A stretch of 64,000 nt of DNA from positions 3,200,417 to 3,264,416 of the forward strand of contig NZ_CP136051.1 in the NCBI RefSeq assembly GCF_032999765.1, read 5' to 3'. The notes under the pieces are model-generated. The model saw only the letters and a list, made by a program, of their open reading frames with translations. It was not told where the DNA came from and did not search any database. The DNA is from Imperialibacter roseus (lineage in GTDB: Bacteria > Bacteroidota > Bacteroidia > Cytophagales > Cyclobacteriaceae). Below, in pieces: positions 24,475-33,875 of this stretch (position 1 is the first letter of the stretch; each line of letters begins with the position of its first letter). The position numbers and the translations under genes are program-made.

Positions 24475-27400
24475 CTACTCCTTCCGAATCACCAGGGGAA
24501 AGTCCTGCCCTCTGGAAAAGGTATAAGGATACTGCGGTGTGCCTTTTAGCTTCTGGGTGAGCTCGGGCACCTGGTCGTCGAGGAAAGACTTGAGTTCGTA
24601 GATCGTGACTTTGCCGTCTTTGGGTGCACCATCGGCTGCGCCTTGCAGGCCGGTGATGAGCAGGTAGGTAAACAGACCATGGCCCAGCTCAGCAAACTCG
24701 GTGGCAAACTGCTCACTGCCAGCCGAGGCCATTACATGAATGCCCGCACTGCGGGAAAGCTGTGCAATGGCCTTCTCTTCCGCAGCTCCACGGGTGGCCA
24801 ACAGCTCTATGGACGCACCCGACTGACAGGCATCCATCACAATAAGCTGCTTCAGCGCATGGATACTTTTCAGGTGTTCCTGCAGCTCACTAGCCTCAAT
24901 GGCGTTCTTTTTCAAAGAAGAGACGTCGTAGAGCCTAAGGCTTTCTGTGGGGATAAAGTAAAAACTATTGTCGACCATGCTGCCATGACCGGCATAATAG
25001 AAAATAAACACATCTTCGGGGTGTACTACAGCACTAAGCTCATCCAGCTTTTTGATGATGTTTTCTTTCGAGGCCTGGTCATCGAACAACGTGTGCAGCT
25101 TGATTTCTTTGAAAAGGGATGTGCCGTTGTCGTCAATCATGCTACTGAACGACTCAGCGTCGGGTCGGGCATAGTTCAACGTCATCTTGGGGTTTTGGTA
25201 CTTATTGATGCCCACGGCCAGGATATGGCAGGTGGCACTTTTCGAAGAATGATCCGCCACTACCTCAACGTTACTCACCGCCGATTCAATATTGTCATTG
25301 TTAGCGGCCCTGGCTTCGAAAGTGTTAGCACCCCCTATCAAGTCGACTGTGTGACGGTAAGTAGTGCTCCTGTCTTTGCCGGAAGGGTAGCTAAGGCCCT
25401 GCGTGTTCAACGACATGCGTTTGCCGTTGTGAAAGAGCCTCAGCTCACTTACACCACCGCCATTGTCAATCATTTTAACATACACTTCGGCTTTGGTGGC
25501 ATCATCGGCTGGCAGCGCAGCAATTTTTACGGTAGGTGGAGGAGATTTCAGCAGCTTGGTCTGGATGTTTTTAAGGTTGCCTGACCCTCCCCTGTTCGAA
25601 AAAATCTGCGGTAGCAGGTCAGGGCGATAGAACTCCTCAAAAAACTGATCCACGGAATAGGTGGTGGTTTTATCAACAAAGTGGATATGCTTTCTCGCCT
25701 CGTCTGTTCCGTTGAAGTAGCCCTCCGGGTTTTTCACCATCCATTCATTGGCACCAAAGTGAATGTGCTCAAAAAACTCTTTCCCTGAGGCCAGGTCCCA
25801 AAATTTAGTGGTGCCGTCCAGGGCATGGCTAATCAGCATTTTGTTGTCGTTCCCCAGCAGCAGGGAAGTGACTTCGGCGGTGTGGCCTTCAAATGTCTTT
25901 GCCTGTAAAGAAGTGTTGTAGTCCCACACTCTGATGACCCTGTCGGCCCCGGCAGAATAAACAAGGTTTCCGTCAGGGCTGAAGATCGCTTTGTGTACCG
26001 GGCCTACGTGGCCCGTCAGCTTCTTCGTCATCAGGCCGGTGGCAATGTCCCAAATGCGGATGGAACCATCCCAGCTCGTTGTGAGCAGTTCTTTCTGATT
26101 GGGGCTCAGCTTCATTGAAGAAACAATATCGGTGTGGCCAACGAACGTCCGGACGGGCAGGTGCGTGTCCAGCTCAATCATTGCCAGCGAATTGTCGAGT
26201 CGGGCAACAAACACATACAAGTCTGTGGGGTGAAACAGCAGGTTGTAGACCGAATTGGACTGGAAGTCGTAGTAGTTCACCCGCTCGCCAGTAGCTATGT
26301 CGTAGATCTTGATGGTGGCGTCCCAGCTGGCGGAGATGAGATGCTTTTCGTCGTTGCTGAATTTCACATCGAAGATGGGCTCTCTGTGGGCTTTGATGAT
26401 GCGAAGGGTATCTCCGGTGGCCACGTTCCAGAGGATGATTCGGCCATCGCCGCCACCTGTAGCCATGGTAAGGCCATTGTCCGTCAGGTCATAGCAAAGA
26501 GCCGCTTTCTCATGGCCTTTGTACTCCATGACAGTTTTGCCTGAGGCGATGTTCCACCGCTTTACCTTGGTGCCAAACTTGCCCTTGATCAGCTCCGTGC
26601 CATCTTTGGAAAGCATCAGCTCATTTTTGAACCTGATGTATTTGGCAATGTACGAGTCCCAGTAAGAGTTGGGGTCGTAAGTAATGCCGCCTTTGTCCCG
26701 CTGGTTGAGCAGCCCGGTGAGGGTTGTTTGAATTTGATCGGTTTTGATATTGAGCTGGTAGGCGGTGTTGTTGTCGCATGCCAATAGCAGACTGCCGTTG
26801 GCGGCCAGTGTGGCTTCATTGATTTCCGTCTCTGTTTCCGGCGTTATTTCCTTCACAAGCTTCCCTGACTGATTCTCCCAAATGATGACGCTTGATTTGG
26901 TAGCCACCCAAATTTCATTGCCGTTCTTACTAAATCCAACGCCGGAAAGCTCTTCCACCTCATCGCCATAGGTTTGAATCAAGTCTCCGTTAGAAAGCTT
27001 GTATTTTCTTACGACCGTTTTGTTGGATGCTACCAGCAGGGTTTTGCTGTCGGCGCTAAAAGCTACCCAGGTAGCACATCCCCCGCACCAGCCCTCTGCC
27101 TGATCGAACATGTATACCTTCTCCCAGGTAGCTGTGCTGTACACATTGGCCGTTCGGTTGTCCTCTCCTATCGCCAGCCACTTGCCATCTTTTGAAAAAG
27201 CCACATTGATGCCATAGCCGAGGCCCTGGTCTGCATTTACTCTAAAGGACTGAACTATCTTTTTCGTCTCTAAATCCCACAGGTGTGCTTCGTTGGGATA
27301 GCCTCCGGTAAAGAAGTATTTGGCATCATGGCTAAAAGCGACGGCGGTAAGGTATTTAGCTTCCACCGGGGTAGTGAAACTGCTTTTGCCTGTAGCCACC

Positions 27401-27702
27401 TCCCAAATACGGGCTGTTTTGTCACCGCTGCTGGTGATCATGTATTGGCCATCCGCAGAGAAGTCGATGCAATTGACGCTACCGGTATGCCCGAGGAAGC
27501 TGCGCACTTCCCTGCCCGTGGATACCTCCCAGAGCTTGGCCGTTTTGTCCCGGCTGCCCGTGGCCACCAAACTACTATCAGGGCTTTGTGCGACACTCAG
27601 CACGGCCAACTCATGGCCTTGCTGGATGACTGTTTGGAGGTTTTGGGCAATCGCTGCAAAGAACTGGAAAAACAGCAAAGAAGAGGCTAAAAAGTGCTTC
27701 AT
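24475..27702 (-). CDS. secreted WD40-repeat protein with C-terminal caspase (peptidase C14) domain
   Basis: A 1075-residue protein with a signal peptide (L-L-F-F-Q-F-F-A-A-I-A-Q). Roughly residues 25-630 carry two runs of WD40 repeats (for example L-W-E-V, I-W-D-I-A-T-G, V-W-D-Y), enough for two beta-propellers. After a linker with an Ig-like segment, residues ~845-1070 form a caspase-like domain: H906 in Y-Y-A-G-H-G and C959 in D-A-C-Q-S-G make the catalytic dyad, and G-H-G-L-F-T-Y-L-L follows. This is a prokaryotic metacaspase/orthocaspase type, expected to cut after basic residues. Propeller-caspase fusions are widespread in Bacteroidota; roles in cell death or signalling are suspected but unproven. 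The signal peptide, placing it outside the cytoplasm, is notable. Confidence 0.9.
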   Translation of the reverse strand: MKHFLASSLLFFQFFAAIAQNLQTVIQQGHELAVLSVAQSPDSSLVATGSRDKTAKLWEVSTGREVRSFLGHTGSVNCIDFSADGQYMITSSGDKTARIWEVATGKSSFTTPVEAKYLTAVAFSHDAKYFFTGGYPNEAHLWDLETKKIVQSFRVNADQGLGYGINVAFSKDGKWLAIGEDNRTANVYSTATWEKVYMFDQAEGWCGGCATWVAFSADSKTLLVASNKTVVRKYKLSNGDLIQTYGDEVEELSGVGFSKNGNEIWVATKSSVIIWENQSGKLVKEITPETETEINEATLAANGSLLLACDNNTAYQLNIKTDQIQTTLTGLLNQRDKGGITYDPNSYWDSYIAKYIRFKNELMLSKDGTELIKGKFGTKVKRWNIASGKTVMEYKGHEKAALCYDLTDNGLTMATGGGDGRIILWNVATGDTLRIIKAHREPIFDVKFSNDEKHLISASWDATIKIYDIATGERVNYYDFQSNSVYNLLFHPTDLYVFVARLDNSLAMIELDTHLPVRTFVGHTDIVSSMKLSPNQKELLTTSWDGSIRIWDIATGLMTKKLTGHVGPVHKAIFSPDGNLVYSAGADRVIRVWDYNTSLQAKTFEGHTAEVTSLLLGNDNKMLISHALDGTTKFWDLASGKEFFEHIHFGANEWMVKNPEGYFNGTDEARKHIHFVDKTTTYSVDQFFEEFYRPDLLPQIFSNRGGSGNLKNIQTKLLKSPPPTVKIAALPADDATKAEVYVKMIDNGGGVSELRLFHNGKRMSLNTQGLSYPSGKDRSTTYRHTVDLIGGANTFEARAANNDNIESAVSNVEVVADHSSKSATCHILAVGINKYQNPKMTLNYARPDAESFSSMIDDNGTSLFKEIKLHTLFDDQASKENIIKKLDELSAVVHPEDVFIFYYAGHGSMVDNSFYFIPTESLRLYDVSSLKKNAIEASELQEHLKSIHALKQLIVMDACQSGASIELLATRGAAEEKAIAQLSRSAGIHVMASAGSEQFATEFAELGHGLFTYLLITGLQGAADGAPKDGKVTIYELKSFLDDQVPELTQKLKGTPQYPYTFSRGQDFPLVIRKE

Positions 27703-28032
27703 GGATTCGTATTGTCATCTAGATGTGGCAAGTTACTAAAGTTGAAGGGTTGAAGCGGCAGGGGATGAAAGGAAGTTGTATGTGGAGGGCGGGTATTTGC
27801 TCTTGCAGAGTCTCTTGGAGATGGCTTTGAGTAAGACAGTCCATTCCATCCCTCTTAGTCAAAGCCTGATGTGTGCAGGGTGGACCTCTTTCAAGGGATA
27901 CTTATTGAAGGAGCTATCTCTATCCCCGATAGGGGCGATAGTTCGTTACTCCAATTGATGAGACCCAACATGGAACGAATGCGGCACTACGATATTAATT
28001 TTCTTTGATAATCTTGGGGATAAGAAAAATCA
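27703..28032. other. intergenic region, no gene seen
   Basis: A 330-bp gap between two minus-strand genes. It contains a short GC-rich hairpin (CTATCCCCGATAGGGG, about 27920-27940) of the type seen in other gaps. No coding frame with a plausible product and no RNA gene was recognised. Confidence 0.4.
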
Positions 28033-28776
28033 CTATTGAATAGTAATCAAATCAGACTTCTTAACCCAACCATCGATAATTTTTTTGCCAAAATAACGAA
28101 CAAGAATCCACCCATTTCTTTCCTCCAGAAGTTCGGCCTCGTCATTTTTTATGAGGTACATTTTCGTAGCCACTTCTGGTTCAGAAAAAATATAAGCTTT
28201 TTCAGAAACCACTCTCACGCTAAAAGAATCGATTTTCGATAAAAATTTCTCGTATTTCTCCCAGTCCACGTCATTTTTTCGAAGTCCATTTAAGACTGAC
28301 AATGGTAGATATTTTATTTTAGAATATATGTCTGGCTGTCCCCGACAAGACAAATGAAAATACCTGGGAATCGAATCTGAGCTCGGCTCATTTTCATTCA
28401 TCGTGATAAAACAGCTTCTTGTAGGCTTTGCTAAGTTTTCTTCGGAATCGAAGCTGAATCCTTCAAATTCAAAAAACAACAATTTCCGACCTTCGTTAGT
28501 CAAATCTGAAACTTTTTCTGGCTTTTGACCTCCCATATCATCCCAAAAACCAAGATATCCAAAAGGTCGACTAAAAACGCTAACATCGTCTTCAGTTTCA
28601 CCAGAAATAATTGACAGACATTGATTGTCGTGAACCAAAAGGTAGCCAAAAACTTGTTCATTATATGAACCTTCCCACAACCCTTGCAATCTGCCCAAGC
28701 TGGGCTTGATTCCTTCTTGGCTAAAAACAAGATGAATTGGTCCAAAACAAAGCAGAATCAACAGTATTCTTATCAT
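28033..28776 (-). CDS. secreted SH3-like domain protein; candidate immunity partner of the upstream toxin-like gene
   Basis: A 247-residue protein with a clear signal peptide (I-L-L-I-L-L-C-F-G...V-F-S-Q). The middle part is unrecognised. The last ~55 residues (V-V-S-E-K-A-Y-I-F-S-E-P-E...G-W-I-L-V-R-Y-F-G-K...G-W-V-K-K-S-D-L) look like a bacterial SH3 domain, a fold often bound to peptidoglycan. The ATG overlaps the stop of the preceding 1193-residue gene (ATGA), so both are made together, and both share an AT-rich composition. A periplasmic inhibitor protecting against the GH19-like tail is inferred from position, coupling and export; an auxiliary cell-wall-binding protein is the main alternative. 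Confidence 0.65.
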   Translation of the reverse strand: MIRILLILLCFGPIHLVFSQEGIKPSLGRLQGLWEGSYNEQVFGYLLVHDNQCLSIISGETEDDVSVFSRPFGYLGFWDDMGGQKPEKVSDLTNEGRKLLFFEFEGFSFDSEENLAKPTRSCFITMNENEPSSDSIPRYFHLSCRGQPDIYSKIKYLPLSVLNGLRKNDVDWEKYEKFLSKIDSFSVRVVSEKAYIFSEPEVATKMYLIKNDEAELLEERNGWILVRYFGKKIIDGWVKKSDLITIQ

Positions 28777-31700
28777 TGACTTAGTATTGTTATTGCGTTA
28801 TTCGTAATAGTTCGCCTCTGAATTTTACCATGAAATGCCCCATTTACGTTGAGTGTAACGGCATCTATATTTGAATTGCTCGTGCCTCCATCGGCTATAA
28901 CATTTGTGCTACTCTCCTGCCAATATGCAAATGCAGCTAGCATTGCTATTTCCACATTGGTATTAATATCCTCCAAGTTTTGATCGCATTCTACAGACCT
29001 GCAAATGAAATCTTTTGGGTTCGACGTTCCATATGTCTTATTCCATATTTCTTGAAAATCTTGATAATTGTCATGACCTGTCAGTTGAATGAAACCCCGC
29101 CCTCTAAACCTTCTTCCGTCGTGCGAGTCTATAGTTCCGTTTCCAAGCTGGCATGCATATACATAATCGAAAAAACTCAAATTATTTGGTCTATTTTCTG
29201 TATAACTCGATTTCGCAGACAAATCCAAACTGTCTGACATATAGGACTTATTAACATACCTTACAGTACCCTCCAGATAAGTTTGATTTGAAGGTATTTC
29301 AATATTTGATTCGCAAAATGGAAATGGACAACTGCTAGAATTATTAGTATTATATCCTACAAACAAATCGCAATATTTTAAAACATAGATACCATTCGAT
29401 AGTCTGCAAGTTCGTGTTTTACTACTAGAAATCATATTGCTCTCACTGTAAGACTCCTCCAATAAGGAGGTCAATTGAGTTTCGCCTCCGATTTGTCCCA
29501 AAAAGTGTGACATCCTGGTTGCTGTATTTATCTCAAAATCATTACTGTATTCATTTATCAGGTTTACAACTTCTGAAACTCGGGCTGTATCAACTCCTGG
29601 AAAAATTTGAACCAATTGATCTTTCGTAATTGGAAACTCTGGTTCACTGCCCGCCATGAATTTAGGAATCCAATGTCCTTCGACTGCCGAGCCTTTGTCC
29701 TTCACTTTTAAGAAATCTCCACATAACTTGTAGGCAATGAATTTCATATCTTTCGTATACTTGAAATTAGTCGAACTAGCTGAGTATGGAAGCACAATTG
29801 CAACATAGTCCTTTCGCATAGTAAATTCCTTTTCGTCCATTGCAACCACTTCAGTTAGATTTCCTAAACTGGTTATTAATGTATCGGAAGAACTTTTAAC
29901 AACAATCCTGCCATAGAGCTTTCCTGGTTGATTCAAAACGGTATCAATAATAATTGCCTGTTCCCCGAGAGAGATTATCTGTTCCGGTGTTATCGGGCCA
30001 AACGATGAATCATTCATTCTAATTATTGCCCTGCTGTCAGAAACGATATACTTAAAAGAATCCTCCGCTTCGCTGCCTAACAAATCGTCCAATGCTTCCA
30101 TTGGGCCATCCCAGCTCCAATTTTCCCAAAACGGCGGAATTACAGAAATCCAATTAGACTCTTCCTTTACAAATATTCCCAAATACTCAAGCCAAACCTC
30201 AACATCGTCTTCGTCTTCGGTCAAAATCTGAATCACCAATTCGGGGACTCCATCGTCCAAAAACGTAATGAATGATTGTCCCTCGTCATGATAAACTTGT
30301 ACATATTCATTGTCAACCAAATCGCAAACCTCCTCAACTCGAACATACGTTGGATGAATTAAATCTTCCATAGAGTATGCAGCTACCTTATACTCTTTTC
30401 CTTCCAGTTCGATATTTGCAAGTGTTACTCCCTCCTTATGAAGAGCGATCCCTTCACTTGACCGGTTCACTATTGCCATGATGGCGTGGTCAACAAAAAA
30501 CGTAGAGTCTGTCTTTTTGTAGTGCGTAGCATTCCGAACCGTCCAATTACTATTTGTTAATAATGGAAGATTATTGATTTTGTCATCTCCAAAGCGATAT
30601 TCTTCGAACAACTTTTCAGACGTGTCCCAATAACTACTGAAGTTGTTTTTAATTTCATTGTAAATAGGCATATAGGGAGTCAATACATGATCTTCTCCAA
30701 ACAAAGCATTGAAATTCCATAAGCTTTTCGCCCAAAAACAAAAATCCATCGCCCCCTCCTCATCATCATCAAACAACGTCACCACATTTACCGGGTCGTG
30801 CACGTAGTCCCACTGGTATTTGTAGAGGGCGGTGCCAATGGGGGTGTAGTCCATCAGGTTGTTGGTCTGGCTTTGGGGCAGTCCTTTTTCGCTGAAGGTG
30901 TGCTCCAGCCTAAATACGCCGTGGCCCAACTCGTGGGCAATCGTTTTGGCCAACGCATCGTCGCTGGTGCCGTGCACGTCGGTAAACGCAAAGCCCCACT
31001 GCTTTTTGCGGGGCATATACCCCTTCTTTCCGGGCGTTTCGGCTTTGTTGACCAGAAAGACGTAGTAGGCATCCTTGTCCCTGTCATGCCCCTGCAGGTA
31101 GGCTTTGATGAGGTCGTTCATCTCGCCGGTGTAGTTGGAGAGCATGCCGGTTTCGCTGTCGGCGAGGCCGGGTGTGGGCGTGTCCCAGGTGGCAGGCAGG
31201 GTTACATTGGCCAGCACCTGCACCTGCCAGGAAGCGACTGCGGGCTGGTAAATCGTGTTGAGCTTTTGCTGCAAGCCAAGCAGGTTGAAATTGGTACCCG
31301 CTTCGTTAATGGGAACGATCTTTACGTTAATGATTTCCTCATCGTAGCTAATGGTATTAAGCAGACCCATGGTCAGGCCATTGTCAGACGACGTAAGCGC
31401 CAACAACTCTCCGGTGGTGCCGTCGCTGGCGCCCATCAGGGACACTTTATAGGTATTGGCATTGCCTGGCGTGGCGGTGAGGGCTACACCATCCATTTGG
31501 AAGACAGGTGTGACGTTGCCCGCCGCCACGGCTGTTACCTTATCCGGTGCATTGCTTTTCATCGACTTCCAGGCAGTGCGCACTGTTTGGCCAGCTATGG
31601 TCGCTGTGGGGTAATCAGTTGCCAGTTGCTCGTACACCATCTGGTCAAATCCGTAAGTCGGCAGGCCGTCTTCACCTGGTGGAGCTGCCTGAAACGTCAC

Positions 31701-32354
31701 CAGGGCCAGGGCATCCTGTGGAGAGGCTTTGAGCTCCACCCTTTGCAGCGCCGCTATCAGTGCACTCACCACAGTTTCCTTGGCCTCGTTGGGCGTGGCG
31801 AAGGTGGCGTTGCCCAGCTGCTGCTGACTGGTGGAGGCAGCAATGGAATCTACCTCCGCCTGACTGATGCTGAGCAGCTCATAGACCGTCGATGTTTTGC
31901 CCGTGAGCTCCAGCCGGGTGGTGTAGCCAGTGGGTGGCCCTTCGGTGGAGGCAGGCACAAAGATGATTTTGGCGGCCAGCAGGTTGTCGTTGTCGGCCTT
32001 GTTGAATTTGTTGAGACGCTGCTGCCGGAAGATCCTGGGCCAGAACTCATCACTGTCGATATAGCCGATGGTGAGCACCTGGATATTGTTGCGCTGCATA
32101 AAGCCGTCGGTGAAGGCGGTGAGGCGCTCGTCTTTGGCAATGCGGCCCAGGGCTAGGGAATGCGTGAGCCGGGGCAGGTCAAACAGCCCCTTCATGATGT
32201 TGCGGGCTTCGGCCTCCGATATGGTGACGTTGTCGAGGGTGTCGCCTTCTTGTGGGGAGACTGAAGGCTGCTGGGCATGGCTTTCAGGAACAATTACCAA
32301 CAGAAGCACCCATAAAATCAGGTAAAATGCAGGGCTATATACCTTCGATATCAT
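28773..32354 (-). CDS. polymorphic-toxin-like secreted protein: zincin-like motif plus C-terminal GH19 lysozyme/chitinase-like domain
   Basis: A 1193-residue exported protein (signal peptide ending S-H-A-Q). Residues ~30-440 are of unrecognised, repeat-like character. A zinc-protease-like motif H-E-L-G-H at 474-478 with a third His at 485 (H-E-x-x-H-x6-H) is followed by N-L-M-D-Y, resembling a Met-turn. Residues ~900-1193 resemble GH19 hydrolases: F-L-G-Q-I-G-G-E-T with candidate catalytic E958, and R-G-R-G-F-I-Q-L-T-G with R1086, plus about eight cysteines suited to disulfides. The coding sequence changes from GC-rich (one 60-base row at 31141 has 43 G+C) to AT-rich (row at 29341 has 14) near base 30780, about residue 525, as expected when a conserved delivery half is joined to a swapped effector tail. 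The next gene overlaps by ATGA. Confidence 0.75.
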   Translation of the reverse strand: MISKVYSPAFYLILWVLLLVIVPESHAQQPSVSPQEGDTLDNVTISEAEARNIMKGLFDLPRLTHSLALGRIAKDERLTAFTDGFMQRNNIQVLTIGYIDSDEFWPRIFRQQRLNKFNKADNDNLLAAKIIFVPASTEGPPTGYTTRLELTGKTSTVYELLSISQAEVDSIAASTSQQQLGNATFATPNEAKETVVSALIAALQRVELKASPQDALALVTFQAAPPGEDGLPTYGFDQMVYEQLATDYPTATIAGQTVRTAWKSMKSNAPDKVTAVAAGNVTPVFQMDGVALTATPGNANTYKVSLMGASDGTTGELLALTSSDNGLTMGLLNTISYDEEIINVKIVPINEAGTNFNLLGLQQKLNTIYQPAVASWQVQVLANVTLPATWDTPTPGLADSETGMLSNYTGEMNDLIKAYLQGHDRDKDAYYVFLVNKAETPGKKGYMPRKKQWGFAFTDVHGTSDDALAKTIAHELGHGVFRLEHTFSEKGLPQSQTNNLMDYTPIGTALYKYQWDYVHDPVNVVTLFDDDEEGAMDFCFWAKSLWNFNALFGEDHVLTPYMPIYNEIKNNFSSYWDTSEKLFEEYRFGDDKINNLPLLTNSNWTVRNATHYKKTDSTFFVDHAIMAIVNRSSEGIALHKEGVTLANIELEGKEYKVAAYSMEDLIHPTYVRVEEVCDLVDNEYVQVYHDEGQSFITFLDDGVPELVIQILTEDEDDVEVWLEYLGIFVKEESNWISVIPPFWENWSWDGPMEALDDLLGSEAEDSFKYIVSDSRAIIRMNDSSFGPITPEQIISLGEQAIIIDTVLNQPGKLYGRIVVKSSSDTLITSLGNLTEVVAMDEKEFTMRKDYVAIVLPYSASSTNFKYTKDMKFIAYKLCGDFLKVKDKGSAVEGHWIPKFMAGSEPEFPITKDQLVQIFPGVDTARVSEVVNLINEYSNDFEINTATRMSHFLGQIGGETQLTSLLEESYSESNMISSSKTRTCRLSNGIYVLKYCDLFVGYNTNNSSSCPFPFCESNIEIPSNQTYLEGTVRYVNKSYMSDSLDLSAKSSYTENRPNNLSFFDYVYACQLGNGTIDSHDGRRFRGRGFIQLTGHDNYQDFQEIWNKTYGTSNPKDFICRSVECDQNLEDINTNVEIAMLAAFAYWQESSTNVIADGGTSNSNIDAVTLNVNGAFHGKIQRRTITNNAITILSQ

Positions 32355-32577
32355 GCCATCGGAGATAAAATTAATAGATAGTATCCCGCTATTTTAAAAA
32401 ATGATTTATACGAAACCCCTTGTAAAACTGACTTCATCCGGCTAAAAATAGGTTCTAGGCTGAAATAATATAATGAGATATTAAAATACGTACTTATTTT
32501 TTATTTGCAAATGGGGGTTGGATTTTGAGGAAGAAAGTAGTGCAAAGAACGGCAGGTGGGGTTTTGGGGTAATGGTG

Positions 32578-33140
32578 CTTCGGTGCGAAGGGTGGCGGCC
32601 CTTCGCATAGATATGACGTTCTTCCGGGCCCCTTCAGGGGCGCCCGGCTTAGGGTGCCCGGCTTAGGGGTGCCCGGCCCAGGGCTTGCATATGCCCGGCC
32701 GGGTGAGGCCGTTGCAAGATGTGGCTACACTAACAATCACTTTATATTGGAGATTCCTGATCTCCGCTGGCGCTGCGTCAGGAATGACGGCGTGGAGAGG
32801 GGCTGCGCAAAGGATGCCAGGAAGTCCGTGAAGTGTATTGACACCACCAGTCCCGTTAGGGACTACATGGCGGTAACGCCAAAAAGCCGAGTAAGGTAGC
32901 AGAGCAAGTGCCGTAGGTACGGTATATAAAGTATCGCCTTGGCGTGCCTGCTTTGGTGCGAAGGGCTGGCACCTTTCGCAGGGATATTCCACTCCGTCCG
33001 GGTCCTTTCAGGGGTGCCCGGCTCAGGGCTCGCAGATGGCCAGCCATAGCAACCCACCAGTCCCGCTAGGGACGACATGGCGGTAACGCCAAAAGCCAGG
33101 AAGGAAAGCAGAGCGAGTGCCGTAGGTACGGCATATAAAA
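32578..33140. repeat. duplicated composite intergenic repeat (families A and B)
   Basis: Part of a 1-kb gap without genes (32355-33393). Two related segments, 32578-32930 and 32951-33140, each run through ggtgcgaaggg...ttcgca, a CCTTTCAGGGG(C/T)GCCCGGCT motif (family B) and a family-A unit with GTCCCGnTAGGGAC and GTGCCGTAGGTACGG palindromes. The first copy carries an insertion of about 150 bp including tandem GCCCGGCTTAGGG pieces. No open frame across it looks like a protein. Confidence 0.7.
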
Positions 33141-33219
33141 AACCTCCCCAGGTAAAGAGCAAAGGTAAGTTGCTAACTGCCACGCCCTTCACTATCCCTT
33201 CACTTCGGCCCGGCCGATG

Positions 33220-33325
33220 AAAGAGGTTATCCCGTGCTGGAGAGCAGAGAGTAACCTCTTTAATGCTTCACGTTGGGATTAAAGAGGTTACTACTTGCAG
33301 GAGCGCACAGAGTAACCTCTTTAAT
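33220..33325. repeat. 61-bp-period hairpin repeat, family C (two units)
   Basis: Two units. The complete one, 33278-33325, has arms ATTAAAGAGGTTACT and AGTAACCTCTTTAAT (15 bp, perfect) around an 18-base centre. The unit before it has a decayed left arm. Right arms are 61 bp apart. The same unit occurs five times at 50782-51052. Confidence 0.85.
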
Positions 33326-33332
33326 TGGGCAC

Positions 33333-33360
33333 AAAAAAATCCCGCAGCTGCCTGCGGGAT
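33333..33360 (-). terminator. Rho-independent terminator of the HU-family gene
   Basis: Stem ATCCCGCAG / CTGCGGGAT with loop ctgc; on the minus strand it is followed by seven T. It lies 33 bp past the HU-family stop. Confidence 0.88.
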
Positions 33361-33393
33361 TCTAGGTTGGGCTTTTACACCTTTGGTGATTGA

Positions 33394-33822
33394 TCATTCT
33401 TCGTCAGGTTCGTTCGACAAAAGGGTGCTTGATAGCTCGGTGTACTTCGTATACCTCACTGTACCCATGTTTTCCCTCATCTCTGCGCTGGGCAAAAAGC
33501 TGATCTTGTTGCGCTTGATGCTGTAGTTACCCACCTCATCAGGCGTGTCGTAGCCTTTGCTGCTGATGTTCACCCGAAAGCTTCCCAGCTGACTCAGGTT
33601 CACTGTGCGACCATTGCGCAGAAACTTGGGTATCAACTCGAGAAAGTTCTCGATCACTGCCATGGCATCGGCGGTAGTCACGGTGCTTCGAGACGATATC
33701 TCCCGCACCATTTCTCTCAGTGTAACTTCTCGCTCTCTTTTGATGCCAGCGTAGTACTTGATTTGTCCTCCTCCAGCCACTCCCGGCTGGGTACGACCTA
33801 TTGCTTTATATAAGATAGACAT
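33394..33822 (-). CDS. HU-family DNA-binding protein (Bacteroidota HU-related type)
   Basis: From the ATG at 33822 the product is 142 residues beginning M-S-I-L-Y-K-A-I-G-R, the usual start of this group; the open frame extends 27 bp further up. It has an HU/IHF-type core (T-T-A-D-A-M-A-V-I-E-N-F...R-N-G-R-T-V-N-L-S-Q-L-G-S-F) and a flexible acidic tail ending E-P-D-E-E. Proteins of this subfamily bind DNA as dimers and may act in nucleoid structure. It is a single-gene unit with its own terminator, surrounded by repeat-rich spacers. Confidence 0.9.
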   Translation of the reverse strand: MSILYKAIGRTQPGVAGGGQIKYYAGIKREREVTLREMVREISSRSTVTTADAMAVIENFLELIPKFLRNGRTVNLSQLGSFRVNISSKGYDTPDEVGNYSIKRNKISFLPSAEMRENMGTVRYTKYTELSSTLLSNEPDEE

Positions 33823-33875
33823 GACTTTAAAATTTAAATGGTTAAACAAATGATTTAAAACTGCTTTTCTGCATC

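Noticed and set aside
30798-32156. A 452-codon open frame on the plus strand opposite the toxin-like gene
   Set aside because: It is antisense to a gene with clear domains; the GC-rich stretch lacks stops by composition and the product shows no family features.
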